Below are positions 53,795-61,679 of a stretch of DNA of 64,000 nucleotides, piece after piece; the first letter of the stretch is position 1; each line of letters begins with the position of its first letter. The stretch is from positions 570,634 through 634,633 of the forward strand of contig NZ_GL877879.1 of NCBI RefSeq assembly GCF_000194155.1, read 5' to 3'. Position numbers and translations under genes: made by a program. Source of the DNA: Saccharopolyspora spinosa NRRL 18395 (GTDB lineage: Bacteria > Actinomycetota > Actinomycetes > Mycobacteriales > Pseudonocardiaceae). Below the pieces are notes generated by a model that had not been told where the DNA came from, did no database searches, and saw only the letters and a list, made by a program, of their open reading frames with translations.

Positions 53795-53797
53795 GTT

Positions 53798-54871
53798 TCA
53801 GGCGGCCGCGTTGCCGAGGGTCATCAGCAGCCGGTTGTTCCAGGCGAACATCGCCGAGACCGCGACCAGGTCGCGGACGTCGTCGACGTTGAGCCCGGCG
53901 GAGTGCAGCCGCCGGATGTCGGCGGCTGCCAGCGCCGCCGGGGTTCGGGCCAGGGCGCTCGCGGCGTCGACGACGGCGCGCTGCCGCGGATCCGCCACTG
54001 CGGCCGGACCAGCCGTCGCCAACGCGACCGCGGTGATCTGGTCACCGGACAACTGGACCTGACGGCGGCCGTGCACCGCGGCGCAGTACTCGCAACCGTT
54101 GATCAGCGACGTGGCGAGCGCGGCGAGCTCGCGGTCTGCGCGGTCCAACGCGCTGGTCCCGGTGGTGATCGCGTTGTGGAGCGCGGTCCGCTCGGCCAGC
54201 ACCTGCGGATCGTGTAGCAGGGTCAGGTGGAACGGGGTCGACTCGGTCTCGGACTCCGGCGGCTCGGCCACCGGATCGACCCACGGAATCCAGCGCAGCA
54301 CCGGGAAGGCCTCGGCCGGGGTCGGCAGCTCGCAACCGTCGGCGGTGGCCCCGGCCTCGATGGCGTTCACCGGCCGGGCCGGAACCGGCCCGTCCCCGGC
54401 GTGCTCGACCAGCGACAACCCGAGCAGCAACCGGATCCGGTAGCTCACGTACGCGACGACCTGCGAGGCGGCGACCACCTGGGCGGAGCTGAACCCCTGC
54501 GCCCGCAGCTCGGCGATCTCGTCGAAGCCCGCATCGGCCGGATCGAGCGCAACTTGCTCGCAGTGCGCGAGCAGCGCCTGCAACGAATCCGGAAGCTCGG
54601 ACCAGCGCTCGACGTCCCGGACCGCGTCGGCAGCGCCGCCACCGGTCAGCGAATCGAGCTGGTCGGCCAACTCATCGGCGTATTCACAGTGCTCGTTCAC
54701 CAACGCGACGCGCAACGCGATCCGAGCGCGGTCGGCGTGGCTGAGCACAGACTCGTCCGACGGGCGCAGCACTGCGGCATCAACGCTCGCGGTGAGCTCG
54801 CGCACGTCCGGCCGGAGCGCGGCCAAAGCCTCCTCGGTTCGGCTGACGCGCTCGCTGACGATGGTCGTCAT
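53798..54871 (-). CDS. CMD/AhpD-type alkylhydroperoxidase-like protein with two domains
   Basis: 357 residues. C-terminal domain (about 215-345) carries the carboxymuconolactone-decarboxylase/AhpD redox motif NGCEYCAAVHGR (Cx2C with His), preceded by DRADRELAALATSLI. The N-terminal half (about 1-200) is a related helical domain with HADRARIALRVALVNEHCEY, where the Cx2C is lost. Such fused CMD-domain proteins are thought to be peroxidases of the alkylhydroperoxide-reductase type. ATG 54871 chosen; ATG 54877 two codons upstream is equally possible. Divergent from a TetR gene. Confidence 0.85.
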   Translation of the reverse strand: MTTIVSERVSRTEEALAALRPDVRELTASVDAAVLRPSDESVLSHADRARIALRVALVNEHCEYADELADQLDSLTGGGAADAVRDVERWSELPDSLQALLAHCEQVALDPADAGFDEIAELRAQGFSSAQVVAASQVVAYVSYRIRLLLGLSLVEHAGDGPVPARPVNAIEAGATADGCELPTPAEAFPVLRWIPWVDPVAEPPESETESTPFHLTLLHDPQVLAERTALHNAITTGTSALDRADRELAALATSLINGCEYCAAVHGRRQVQLSGDQITAVALATAGPAAVADPRQRAVVDAASALARTPAALAAADIRRLHSAGLNVDDVRDLVAVSAMFAWNNRLLMTLGNAAA

Positions 54872-55033
54872 AAGCATCCAATCCAGCTAGAACGGCTTAT
54901 CCCGCAATAGTTTTCCACTGCGCGCACCCGGCCGTGATCGTGCCTACCTCGCCGGGGGTAGCGGCCGTCGGAGCAGCCACGACTCCGTTGGTGCCATGAT
55001 TGCGTCGGTACGTGGGAGCACCAAGGGGGAAGC

Positions 55034-55768
55034 ATGGACGGCGAGGCGGTGCCTGCACGGCTGCGTCGGCTCTGGCGCGTTCCGGTCACCTCGCGGCTGG
55101 GGCGGCCGGCGGAGCTCGACGTGGACCAGGTGGTGCATGCCGCCGTCGACCTGGCGGACCAGCACGGGCTGCTCGGGGTCACGCTGCCGAAGATCGCCAA
55201 GGAACTCGGCTTCACCACCATGTCCCTATACCGCTACGTCGGCTCGAAGGACGAGTTGTTCGTCCTCATGCAGGACTTCGCGATCGGCGCGCCCCCGGAG
55301 ATCGCGGCGGACGACTGGTGCGACGGCCTGCGGGAGTGGGCCAAGGCCGAACGCCGGATCACCCACCGGCACCCTTGGATGGCCCAGTTGCCCGTTTCGG
55401 AGCCGCCGACCGGGCCGAACCAGGTCGCTTGGCTGGAAGCCGCCCTGCGCGTCCTGCGCCCCACCAAGCTCGACTGGCCGCAGAAGATCGGCGTGATCAC
55501 GCTTCTCAGCGGCTACGTCCGGCATTCGACGGTGCTGTCGGAGGAGCTCGAGACCGGTCGCGGCGACATCGACGAACCCGAGGCCACCGGCCGCTACGGC
55601 GCGAGCCTGGCGAAGCTGATCGACCCGGACACGTTCCCGGAAGTCGCCGAAATGCTGGCCGCCGGCCTCTTCGAGGCGTCCCCGGGGCCGGGCGAGGACC
55701 CGGCGGAAGACCCGGACTTCACCTTCGGCCTGGACCGCATTCTCGACGGAGTAGCCGCCCTGACCTAG
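55034..55768 (+). CDS. TetR-family transcriptional regulator (TetR_C type)
   Basis: 244 residues. A basic N-terminal arm (about 1-28) precedes the helix-turn-helix (about 29-75; VVHAAVDLADQHGLLGVTLP, TMSLYRYVGSKDELFVLMQD). The C-terminal domain (HRHPWMAQLPVSEPPTGPNQ; ITLLSGYVRHSTVLSEELE) resembles the TetR_C_1 group that controls efflux or resistance genes. ATG 55034 follows AAGGGGGAAGC. It is divergent from the CMD-domain gene across 156-162 bases and is the probable regulator of that gene; no clean operator palindrome was found there. Confidence 0.88.
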   Translation: MDGEAVPARLRRLWRVPVTSRLGRPAELDVDQVVHAAVDLADQHGLLGVTLPKIAKELGFTTMSLYRYVGSKDELFVLMQDFAIGAPPEIAADDWCDGLREWAKAERRITHRHPWMAQLPVSEPPTGPNQVAWLEAALRVLRPTKLDWPQKIGVITLLSGYVRHSTVLSEELETGRGDIDEPEATGRYGASLAKLIDPDTFPEVAEMLAAGLFEASPGPGEDPAEDPDFTFGLDRILDGVAALT

Positions 55769-55777
55769 GGGTCCGCA

Positions 55778-56185
55778 TCAGGGCAGGTTGAGCTGCCACG
55801 AGACCCCGAAGCGGTCGTTCAGCCAGCCGAACTTGGTGCTGAACCCGTAGTTGTCCAGCGGCATCAGCTCCTGGCCCCCTTCGGCGAGGGCGCCGTGGAG
55901 AGCGTCGAGTTCGGCTTCCTCGCGGCAGTTGACGAACAGCGACATCGACGGGGTGAACGTGAAGGCGTGCGAGACCGCGCTGTCGATGCACATGAACTGC
56001 TGGCCGAGGATCGTGAACGTGGCCAGCTGCACGGTGCCTTCGTCGCCGGGGCCCTCGGCTCCGTAGCGGCTGATGGCGAGGATCTCGCCGTCGTCGAACA
56101 GCGACGTGTAGAAGGTCATCGCCTCCTCGGCGTTGCCTTCGAACATCAGGAAGGTCGTGATCCGCTGGGGCTCCGGAGGGGTCAT
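55778..56185 (-). CDS. VOC-family protein, PhnB/3-demethylubiquinone methyltransferase-like
   Basis: 135 residues, a vicinal-oxygen-chelate fold. ITTFLMFEGNAEEAMTFYTS, RYGAEGPGDEGTVQLATFTI, FMCIDSAVSHAFTFTPSMSL and the C-terminal KFGWLNDRFGVSWQLNLP match the PhnB-like group common in actinobacteria, often of unknown substrate. Its ends are 9 bases from the convergent TetR gene. ATG 56185. Confidence 0.9.
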   Translation of the reverse strand: MTPPEPQRITTFLMFEGNAEEAMTFYTSLFDDGEILAISRYGAEGPGDEGTVQLATFTILGQQFMCIDSAVSHAFTFTPSMSLFVNCREEAELDALHGALAEGGQELMPLDNYGFSTKFGWLNDRFGVSWQLNLP

Positions 56186-56462
56186 CGTGGGTGCTCCCTT
56201 GAACGACGGTTCGCCGCAATCCTGCCACCGTCGCGGACTTCCGCAGCTCGGGCCCCTGTCGGACCGCAGGTACTGCCGGTGCGCTCGGGTGCGCGGCCTT
56301 GACCGTCGGCGCGAGCAGGGCCCAGGCGAGCAGGGCCCCGGCGGTCAGGGCCCCGAGGGCGGTCACGGCCGCGATCGCCCACAGCAGGATCTGCCAGGCT
56401 TCGGTTCCCACCGCGATCAGCAGCAGCCCAGCGATGATCAGTCCTCGCGGCGAGAACTCCGG
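56186..56462. other. remnant region with a minus-strand two-helix membrane segment
   Basis: The minus strand encodes a hydrophobic two-helix stretch (56441 to 56307): LIIAGLLLIAVGTEAWQILL, then TALGALTAGALLAWALLAP, followed by a Pro/Ala stretch. No ATG, GTG or TTG precedes it in frame before GTG 56411, and the frame runs on into the VOC gene. This may be a decayed small membrane-protein gene. No complete gene supported. Confidence 0.35.
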
Positions 56463-56615
56463 TTGACCAACCGGCTGCTGAGCAGCGGCATGCTGGTGGG
56501 CAGCGAAGTGCAGGCCAGGACCTACTGGGGAGCGCTGTCGACCGACGAGGACGCGCTGGAGGCGATCATCACCTCCGGCGTCGAGGTGTTCCTGCGCGCT
56601 TACCGTCCTCAGTAG
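56463..56615 (+). pseudogene. C-terminal fragment resembling a TetR-type regulator
   Basis: A 50-codon frame reads RLLSSGMLVGSEVQARTYWG, ALSTDEDALEAIITSGVEVF and ends RAYRPQ-stop. The pattern resembles the last two helices of TetR-family ligand domains. There is no DNA-binding part upstream in any frame; the preceding bases belong to the membrane-segment remnant. Probably a leftover of a deleted regulator; the family call is moderate. Confidence 0.4.
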
Positions 56616-56619
56616 ACAT

Positions 56620-57081
56620 TCATGGGACCAGCGGGCTGGTCGGCGGTCTCGTGCCTGCGGAAACGTTCTCCCGCAGCTGGGCGAGCGTCCGTTCGAACCG
56701 GGACACGTCCGCGTCGGTGAGGGCGCCGTGCAGTCGCTGGTCGAACGCGGCTGCCGCCTTGCGCAGCCGGTGGAACATGGCCTCGCCCTCGTCGGTGAGC
56801 TCCACCAGGTGGACTCGGCGGTTCGACGGATCGCGGCGCCTGCTGAGCAGGCCGTCGGATTCCATCGCGTTCAGGTGGTGCGTCAGGGTCGCGCCCTGGA
56901 TGCCCACGGCTTCGGCGAGTTCGCGCTGGTTGCTCACCGGGCGCGTCTTGAGCGAGAGCAGCACGAGCCAGACGGGGGCCGAGCCGCCTGCGGCGGCGAG
57001 CGCGTCGTCGAAGGCGCGGCTGATGGCCTTGGCGGTTTGCGTGAGGTTCAGCCCCAGTGGTTGGTGAGCGGGTCCGGGCAC
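56620..57081 (-). CDS. MarR-family transcriptional regulator
   Basis: 153 residues. Winged-helix core about residues 35-110: WLVLLSLKTRPVSNQRELAE, IQGATLTHHLNAMESDGLLS, RRDPSNRRVHLVELTDEGEA, FHRLRKAAAAFDQRLHGALT. GTG 57081 lies a few bases from a TAGACT hexamer (minus strand, 57088-57093), consistent with a leaderless transcript. It is divergent from the DHA2 transporter, with a MarR-type palindrome between; it most likely represses both and is released by a drug or phenolic ligand, by family analogy. Confidence 0.9.
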   Translation of the reverse strand: MPGPAHQPLGLNLTQTAKAISRAFDDALAAAGGSAPVWLVLLSLKTRPVSNQRELAEAVGIQGATLTHHLNAMESDGLLSRRRDPSNRRVHLVELTDEGEAMFHRLRKAAAAFDQRLHGALTDADVSRFERTLAQLRENVSAGTRPPTSPLVP

Positions 57082-57119
57082 TTGCGCAGTCTAGCACCGA
57101 CGAATCGACGACTAAGCGT

Positions 57120-57148
57120 TTGACGCCTAATCATTAGATGTCTATCTT
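57120..57148 (+). promoter_or_regulatory. sigma-70-type promoter with embedded MarR operator
   Basis: -35 TTGACG (57120-57125), 17-base spacer, -10 TATCTT (57143-57148). The spacer is filled by a palindrome with arms GACGCCTAAT (57122-57131) and ATTAGATGTC (57133-57142) matching at 8 of 10 positions around one central C. A repressor bound here would block the promoter. The start of transcription is expected near 57155, so ATG 57138 cannot be the translation start. Confidence 0.65.
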
Positions 57149-57182
57149 TGACCGCAGTCGTCGCACAGGACTGGGTCATCTC

Positions 57183-58631
57183 ATGACAGAGAAGCAATCG
57201 ACTCCCCGCCCTCCCGCCGAGCCGATCGCGGCCGCAGGAGACGAGCGCCGATGGATCGCACTCGCGTTCATCGCCGTGGCACAACTGATGATCGCGCTCG
57301 ATGCCACCGTCATCAACATCGCGCTGCCATCCGCGCAGGCCGACCTCGGTTTCTCCGACGCGCACCGGCAGTGGGTGATCACCGCCTACACGCTGGCGTT
57401 CGGCGGCTTGCTGCTGCTCGGCGGCCGCCTCGCCGACAGCCTCGGGCGGGCCCGCGCGTTCCCCATCGGGCTCCTCGGATTCGCCGCTGCATCGGTGCTC
57501 GGCGCCGCCGCGACCAACCTCGAAACGCTGGTTGCGGCTCGCGGTCTGCAAGGTGCTTTCGCCGCGCTCCTGGCCCCGACGGTGTTGTCCCTGGTCGCCA
57601 CCACCTTCGCGGAACCACGCGAACGGGCCAAGGCGTTCGCGATCTTCGGTGCGATCGCGGGCAGCGGCGGCGCCGTGGGGCTCGTCCTGGGCGGCGTTCT
57701 GGCCGAAAACCTCACGTGGCGGGCATGCCTGTATGTCAACGTGCCGATCGCGCTGGTCGCCGCCGCCGGTGCCCGGTACGTGCTTGGCCGCTCTGGGCCG
57801 GCTCGCCGGATGCGGCTGGATCTTCCGGGCGCGCTGCTCGCGATCGGCGGCATGACCTCGATCGTCTTCGGGTGCGCGCAAGGTCCCTCGGGCATCGTGC
57901 TCGTCGGCGCCGGAACCGTGCTCCTCGCGGTATTCGCGGCTTGGGAAGCGCGCACGCCCGTGCCGTTGCTGCCGCTGCGAATCCTCCGCAGCCGCAACCG
58001 GGTCGGCGCTTGCTTGGCCGTCGCCTTCGGGGTCGCCGGAATGCTCGGCGTGTTCCTGTTCTTGACCTACTACCTACAAGAGGTGCGCGGCTACCCGCCG
58101 GTCCAGGCCGGACTCGCGTTCCTGCCGCTGTCGGCCGCAGTGCTCGCTAGTTCGCAACTGCTCGCCGCCCGGCTTCAGCCCTACCTGCCGCCTCGGGTCC
58201 TGATCGCCTCCGGCCTGCTGGTCGCCGCCGCGGCGCTCGGTCTGCTGACGGGGCTGAGCGCGACGGGTACCTACGCCGCTGACGTGCTGCCCGTCGAAAT
58301 CCTGCTGGGGCTCGGAATGGGATGCGTGTTCCCGCCCGCGATGAGCGTGGCAACCCACCAGGTCGATCCGCGTGACGCCGGCGTCGCCGCCGCCGTCGTC
58401 AACACGGCTCAGCAGGTCGGCGGGTCGATCGGGGTGGCGGTCCTCAATGCGGCCGCTGCAGGTGCCACCGCGGGCTCGGTCGCCGCCGGGGCTTCCCGCG
58501 CCGACGCGCTCGTCTCCGGATACACCGCAGCCGCGTTCTGGGCGGCGCTGGCCCTCGCAGCCGGCGCGCTGATCAGCGCGGTGCTCATCAACGCCAAAGC
58601 ACCCGAGCAACGAGGGAGAGGATCGAAATGA
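57183..58631 (+). CDS. DHA2-family MFS drug exporter
   Basis: 482 residues, 14 membrane helices expected. DHA2 marks are the motif IALDATVINIALPSAQADLG in helix 1, AYTLAFGGLLLLGGRLADSL with GRARAFPIGL (motif A), and the helix 5 antiporter motif AIFGAIAGSGGAVGLVLGG. Exports drugs or toxic metabolites against proton entry. ATG 57183 was chosen over 57138 because the latter lies upstream of the deduced transcription start. The stop overlaps the next ATG (ATGA), so it heads a coupled operon with an NmrA-like reductase and a SnoaL-like protein; MarR is the likely regulator. Confidence 0.92.
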   Translation: MTEKQSTPRPPAEPIAAAGDERRWIALAFIAVAQLMIALDATVINIALPSAQADLGFSDAHRQWVITAYTLAFGGLLLLGGRLADSLGRARAFPIGLLGFAAASVLGAAATNLETLVAARGLQGAFAALLAPTVLSLVATTFAEPRERAKAFAIFGAIAGSGGAVGLVLGGVLAENLTWRACLYVNVPIALVAAAGARYVLGRSGPARRMRLDLPGALLAIGGMTSIVFGCAQGPSGIVLVGAGTVLLAVFAAWEARTPVPLLPLRILRSRNRVGACLAVAFGVAGMLGVFLFLTYYLQEVRGYPPVQAGLAFLPLSAAVLASSQLLAARLQPYLPPRVLIASGLLVAAAALGLLTGLSATGTYAADVLPVEILLGLGMGCVFPPAMSVATHQVDPRDAGVAAAVVNTAQQVGGSIGVAVLNAAAAGATAGSVAAGASRADALVSGYTAAAFWAALALAAGALISAVLINAKAPEQRGRGSK

Positions 58632-59479
58632 TCTTGGTAATGGGCGCGACCGGCAACGTCGGCGCGGAGGTGGCCGGAATGCTGGCGGCTTCTGGGCACC
58701 CGGTGCGCGCGATGACCCGCCGGCCCCGCGATGCGCACCTGCCCGCGGGCGTCGAGGTCGTCTACGGCGACACCGCTGACCCCGGCAGCCTCGACGAAGC
58801 CTTCCGGGGTGCGGACCGTGCTTTCCTGATGACCGCCCAGCAAATCGGCAGCGCACCGCGCCCGACGCACGACATCAACCTCGCCGAAGCCGCCCGCCGC
58901 GCCGGCGTCGCGCGCATCGTGAAGCTGTCGGTCTACGGCGCACGCAGCGGAGACAATGCGATCTCCCGCTGGCACACCGAGGCCGAAGATGCGGTGATCG
59001 GCACCGGGATCGACTGCACGATCCTGCGGCCGGGGCGCTTCATGTCCAACGCGCTGCACTGGGCATCCATGATCCGGCACGGCAACGAGGTGCGCATACC
59101 GTTCGCCACCAGGCCATCGGCGGCGATCGACCCCGCTGATATCGCCTCGATAGCCGTTGCCGCGCTGACCACCAACGCGCACCGAAACGCCGCGTACCAG
59201 CTCTCCGGGCCGCAGGTGCTCACACCGGTCGAAGAACTTGACATTCTCGGCGAAGCGCTCGGCCGCCGGCTCCGGTTGATCGAGCCCTCCACCGAGGAGG
59301 CGAAGGCGGGCCTGCTCGCCTCCGGAATGCCACCGGCCGTCGTCGACGAGGTCATCGAGCGCACCATCGAAACCGACGACGGAGCCCAGGTCCTGCCTGC
59401 CATGCCGGAACTTCTCGGTCGGCACCCGAACACCTTCGCGCACTGGGCACGCGCCCACGTCAGCGCTTTCACCAACTGA
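58628..59479 (+). CDS. NmrA/NAD(P)H-binding atypical SDR
   Basis: 283 residues. N-terminal Rossmann motif MILVMGATGNVGAEVAGMLA, then TRRPRDAHLPAGVEVVYGDT, KLSVYGARSGDNAISRWHTE and LRPGRFMSN. It is of the NmrA/QOR2-type group that binds NADPH and either reduces quinones or acts as a redox sensor. No classical YxxxK catalytic pair is required in this group. ATG 58628 overlaps the upstream stop by four bases, with GGGAGAGGATCGAA upstream. Confidence 0.88.
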   Translation: MILVMGATGNVGAEVAGMLAASGHPVRAMTRRPRDAHLPAGVEVVYGDTADPGSLDEAFRGADRAFLMTAQQIGSAPRPTHDINLAEAARRAGVARIVKLSVYGARSGDNAISRWHTEAEDAVIGTGIDCTILRPGRFMSNALHWASMIRHGNEVRIPFATRPSAAIDPADIASIAVAALTTNAHRNAAYQLSGPQVLTPVEELDILGEALGRRLRLIEPSTEEAKAGLLASGMPPAVVDEVIERTIETDDGAQVLPAMPELLGRHPNTFAHWARAHVSAFTN

Positions 59480-59503
59480 GGAACGAATCACGAGGAGGAA
59501 GAA

Positions 59504-59896
59504 ATGTCCACTGAGGATCAGATTCGCCAGCTCGAACAGCGTTGGGTCGACGCGGAGCAGCGCGGGGACGCGGACGCCCTGGCCGAGTTGGCCACCGATG
59601 ACTTCGTGCTGGTCGGCCCGCTGGGATTCATGTTGAACAAGCAGCAGTGGATGGAGCGCTACCGCACCGGCGACCTCGTCACGAAGTCGCTCGACTGGCA
59701 CGACGCCGAGGTTCGGGACTACGGGGACTGCGCGGTCGTCGTCGGCGTGCACACCCAGAAGGCGGCATACCGGGGCAACGCCACCGACGGTGAGTTCCGC
59801 TCCACCCACATCGCGATCCGCCGCGACGGCCGGTGGCTGCTGGCCGGAATCCAGCTGAGTCCGATCGGGGCGCCGCCGGCGTTCGCCAGGCGGTAG
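59504..59896 (+). CDS. SnoaL-like/DUF4440 (NTF2-fold) protein
   Basis: 130 residues, an NTF2-like cone fold: IRQLEQRWVDAEQRGDADAL, LATDDFVLVGPLGFMLNKQQ, WMERYRTGDLVTKSLDWHDA, DGRWLLAGIQLSPI. Members act as ligand-binding or isomerase-type enzymes. ATG 59504 has a GAGGAGGAAGAA ribosome-binding site, 24 bases after the NmrA-like gene. Last gene of the MarR-controlled operon; followed by a hairpin. Confidence 0.88.
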   Translation: MSTEDQIRQLEQRWVDAEQRGDADALAELATDDFVLVGPLGFMLNKQQWMERYRTGDLVTKSLDWHDAEVRDYGDCAVVVGVHTQKAAYRGNATDGEFRSTHIAIRRDGRWLLAGIQLSPIGAPPAFARR

Positions 59897-59907
59897 CGGC
59901 GGGTGGG

Positions 59908-59934
59908 AGGAACCCCGTGCCGGGCGGGGTTCCT
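59908..59934. terminator. 10-bp hairpin after the MarR operon
   Basis: Perfect arms AGGAACCCCG (59908-59917) and CGGGGTTCCT (59925-59934) with a 7-base loop, 11 bases after the SnoaL-like stop and before the convergent pseudogene. Confidence 0.8.
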
Positions 59935-59939
59935 CGTCG

Positions 59940-60664
59940 TCACAGCTTCCTGAAGTGCTCGATGAGCCGGGAGTAGTTGGCGTTGGCGCGGCCCGCCTCG
60001 ATCGCCCTGGAGACCACGGCGACGGTGTAGCCCGGGAGTTCGTCGTCGATGCCCCGCGCCCGGCTCTCGCTGACTAGGTCCTCAGCCGACGACAGGTGGT
60101 GTTGCAGCGCCCCGAATTCCACCGGGTACTCGCCGCGATCGACCTCGTCGGGCCGGGACACCGGCATCGGCCGAGATCAGTCCGCCCCGGCCGCCGATGA
60201 GTTCGAGCGTCGCACGGTAGCGGTCGTGGGCCGACTCGGCGCCGCCGAAGAACACCACGTCGTCCGGGTGCCCGATTACCTGAGCGATCGTCATGATCTG
60301 CCCGTGCAGGTACTCCGCGCCCGCTGAGGTGGGCCATTCCGCGACCGCTCGGGCCTCGGCCGAGGTGCCATCCGTCAGGTTGACCACGGTGTGGCCGGCG
60401 AGCGCGTCGCCCGCCGATTCCAGGAGTTCGCGCGCGGTGCTGCTGCCCTACACCGTGACGACGACGAGCGGGCTGGCCGCGACGGCGTCATGAACGGTCG
60501 CGGCCCGCTGCGCCCCTTGGCGACCAGGTCGTCCGCCTTCCCGCTCGTGCGGTTCCACACCGCGGTCAGTGTCCGGCGGCCAGGAACGCGCTCGCGAGCG
60601 CGAAGCCCATCTCGCCCAAACCGATCACGGTCACCGCCGGTCGGCTATCGATGTTGCTGGTCAT
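59940..60664 (-). pseudogene. decayed NADP-binding 6-phosphogluconate/imine-reductase-like gene
   Basis: Starts MTSNIDSRPAVTVIGLGEMG at 60664 with the Rossmann GLGEMG motif. A frameshift follows AAGH near 60573; a second shift occurs after DDLVAKG near 60527. The resulting frame (AQRAATVHDAVAASPLVVVT) meets an in-frame TAG near 60449, then resumes as SSTARELLESAGDALAGHTV and VVNLTDGTSAEARAVAE. It continues to VPAR near 60155, after which about 50 residues are missing and a third frame encodes the C-terminus (QHHLSSAEDLVSESRARGID, ending EHFRKL). These pieces together match imine-reductase/NAD(P)-dependent oxidoreductase proteins. No intact product is possible. Confidence 0.78.
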
Positions 60665-60742
60665 GGCTCATGCCCTCGCTCGCCCCAAGATGATCGAGAG
60701 CACGCTAGGGACTTCGAGCGAACGCGAGGTCAAGACCCCTGT

Positions 60743-61198
60743 TCAGCCCGGTGGCGTCAGGCCCAGGGACTTGATCAGGTCGTGGATCTCGGCCCGGTAG
60801 AGCTTGACCGGTTCCCTGGTCTGGGGGCCCAGGCGGCCGTAGGTTTCCAGCGAAACCGGCCCGTGCATGCGACGCCAGACGCGCCGGCCGCCGTCGCGGG
60901 CTCACTGCGGCAGTTCGGGGAACGACTCGCGGACCTCGTAGGCCAGGCGCGCTTCGAAGTCCGACCAGTCGTGGTCGCCGTCGGCCTGGCGGGTGCCCGC
61001 CTGCGGCCAGGCAGCGGCCACCAGGCCGGTGCGGCCAGCGCAAGCCCGGTGCCCGGCCTCGGCGGCGAGCCCGCCGCCGGGCGGTGCCTGGTAGCCGGGG
61101 ACTGGGGCGCCATAGATCCGCAACCCCACAATCCGGCGCACCACGTGCACGGGCGTGCGCGTCGGGCTGTGATGCGGTCGTGAGCTGCGATCGGCCAT
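60743..61198 (-). pseudogene. hypothetical reading frame interrupted by TGA
   Basis: One frame from 61198 contains coding-like sequence DWSDFEARLAYEVRESFPEL ending at TGA 60902-60904, and then stays open in the same frame for 53 codons with equally coding-like RRVWRRMHGPVSLETYGRLG and KLYRAEIHDLIKSLGLTPPG to TGA 60743. A single nonsense codon therefore splits what looks like one protein. The N-terminal part (to about 61050) is less protein-like, so the true start and family are unknown. Confidence 0.4.
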
Positions 61199-61679
61199 CC
61201 CCGCCGCACCCTTCGGCCCGGTAGCGCGCAGCCCATTTCCCGGCGGTCTTGGAACGAGACCATGAACATCCGGGCCGCCGAGCGGGCGGGCTCCTGGTCG
61301 TGAACGTGGTTACTCGACATCTCCACTCCACAACCGGAGGCCGTCCCCACGCTGTCATTCACGACCGCGTGTCACGCGATCAAACCCAGGACGACCTCCC
61401 CGGACACCACAGCTAGGCGCCTGGCGCCGCTGCTGGTTCTCAGGCCGCGCCACCCCGTCGGGGTTCTTGACGAGGCCAGTCCCCGGCCTGGTGAATTGGC
61501 ATTCATGAGTCGGGGATCCCGGAGGCCAGGCCGTCCGAGGTTCCGCTACCCGCACCGCCACGCAAAATGAGTTCGGAAACAGGCTCTGCGGCGCCTCCAA
61601 TCACTCACGGGTGATCACGTGCGGAACCTGGCCGTCGGGCCTTGTGCCCTCACCCGGGCTGGGGCCGTAGGCTTCGGGT
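61199..61679. other. gene-free stretch upstream of the 590-residue protein gene
   Basis: 481 bases with no supportable gene. It contains ACCGCCACGCAAAA at 61555-61568, a 14-base exact match to 23995-24008. The promoter of the downstream gene is expected near 61600-61675. No strong ribosome-binding site is seen before 61680. Confidence 0.4.

Noticed and set aside
57138..57182. Upstream ATG 57138 as start of the DHA2 exporter
   Set aside because: It lies within the deduced operator between the -35 and the -10, upstream of the expected transcription start.
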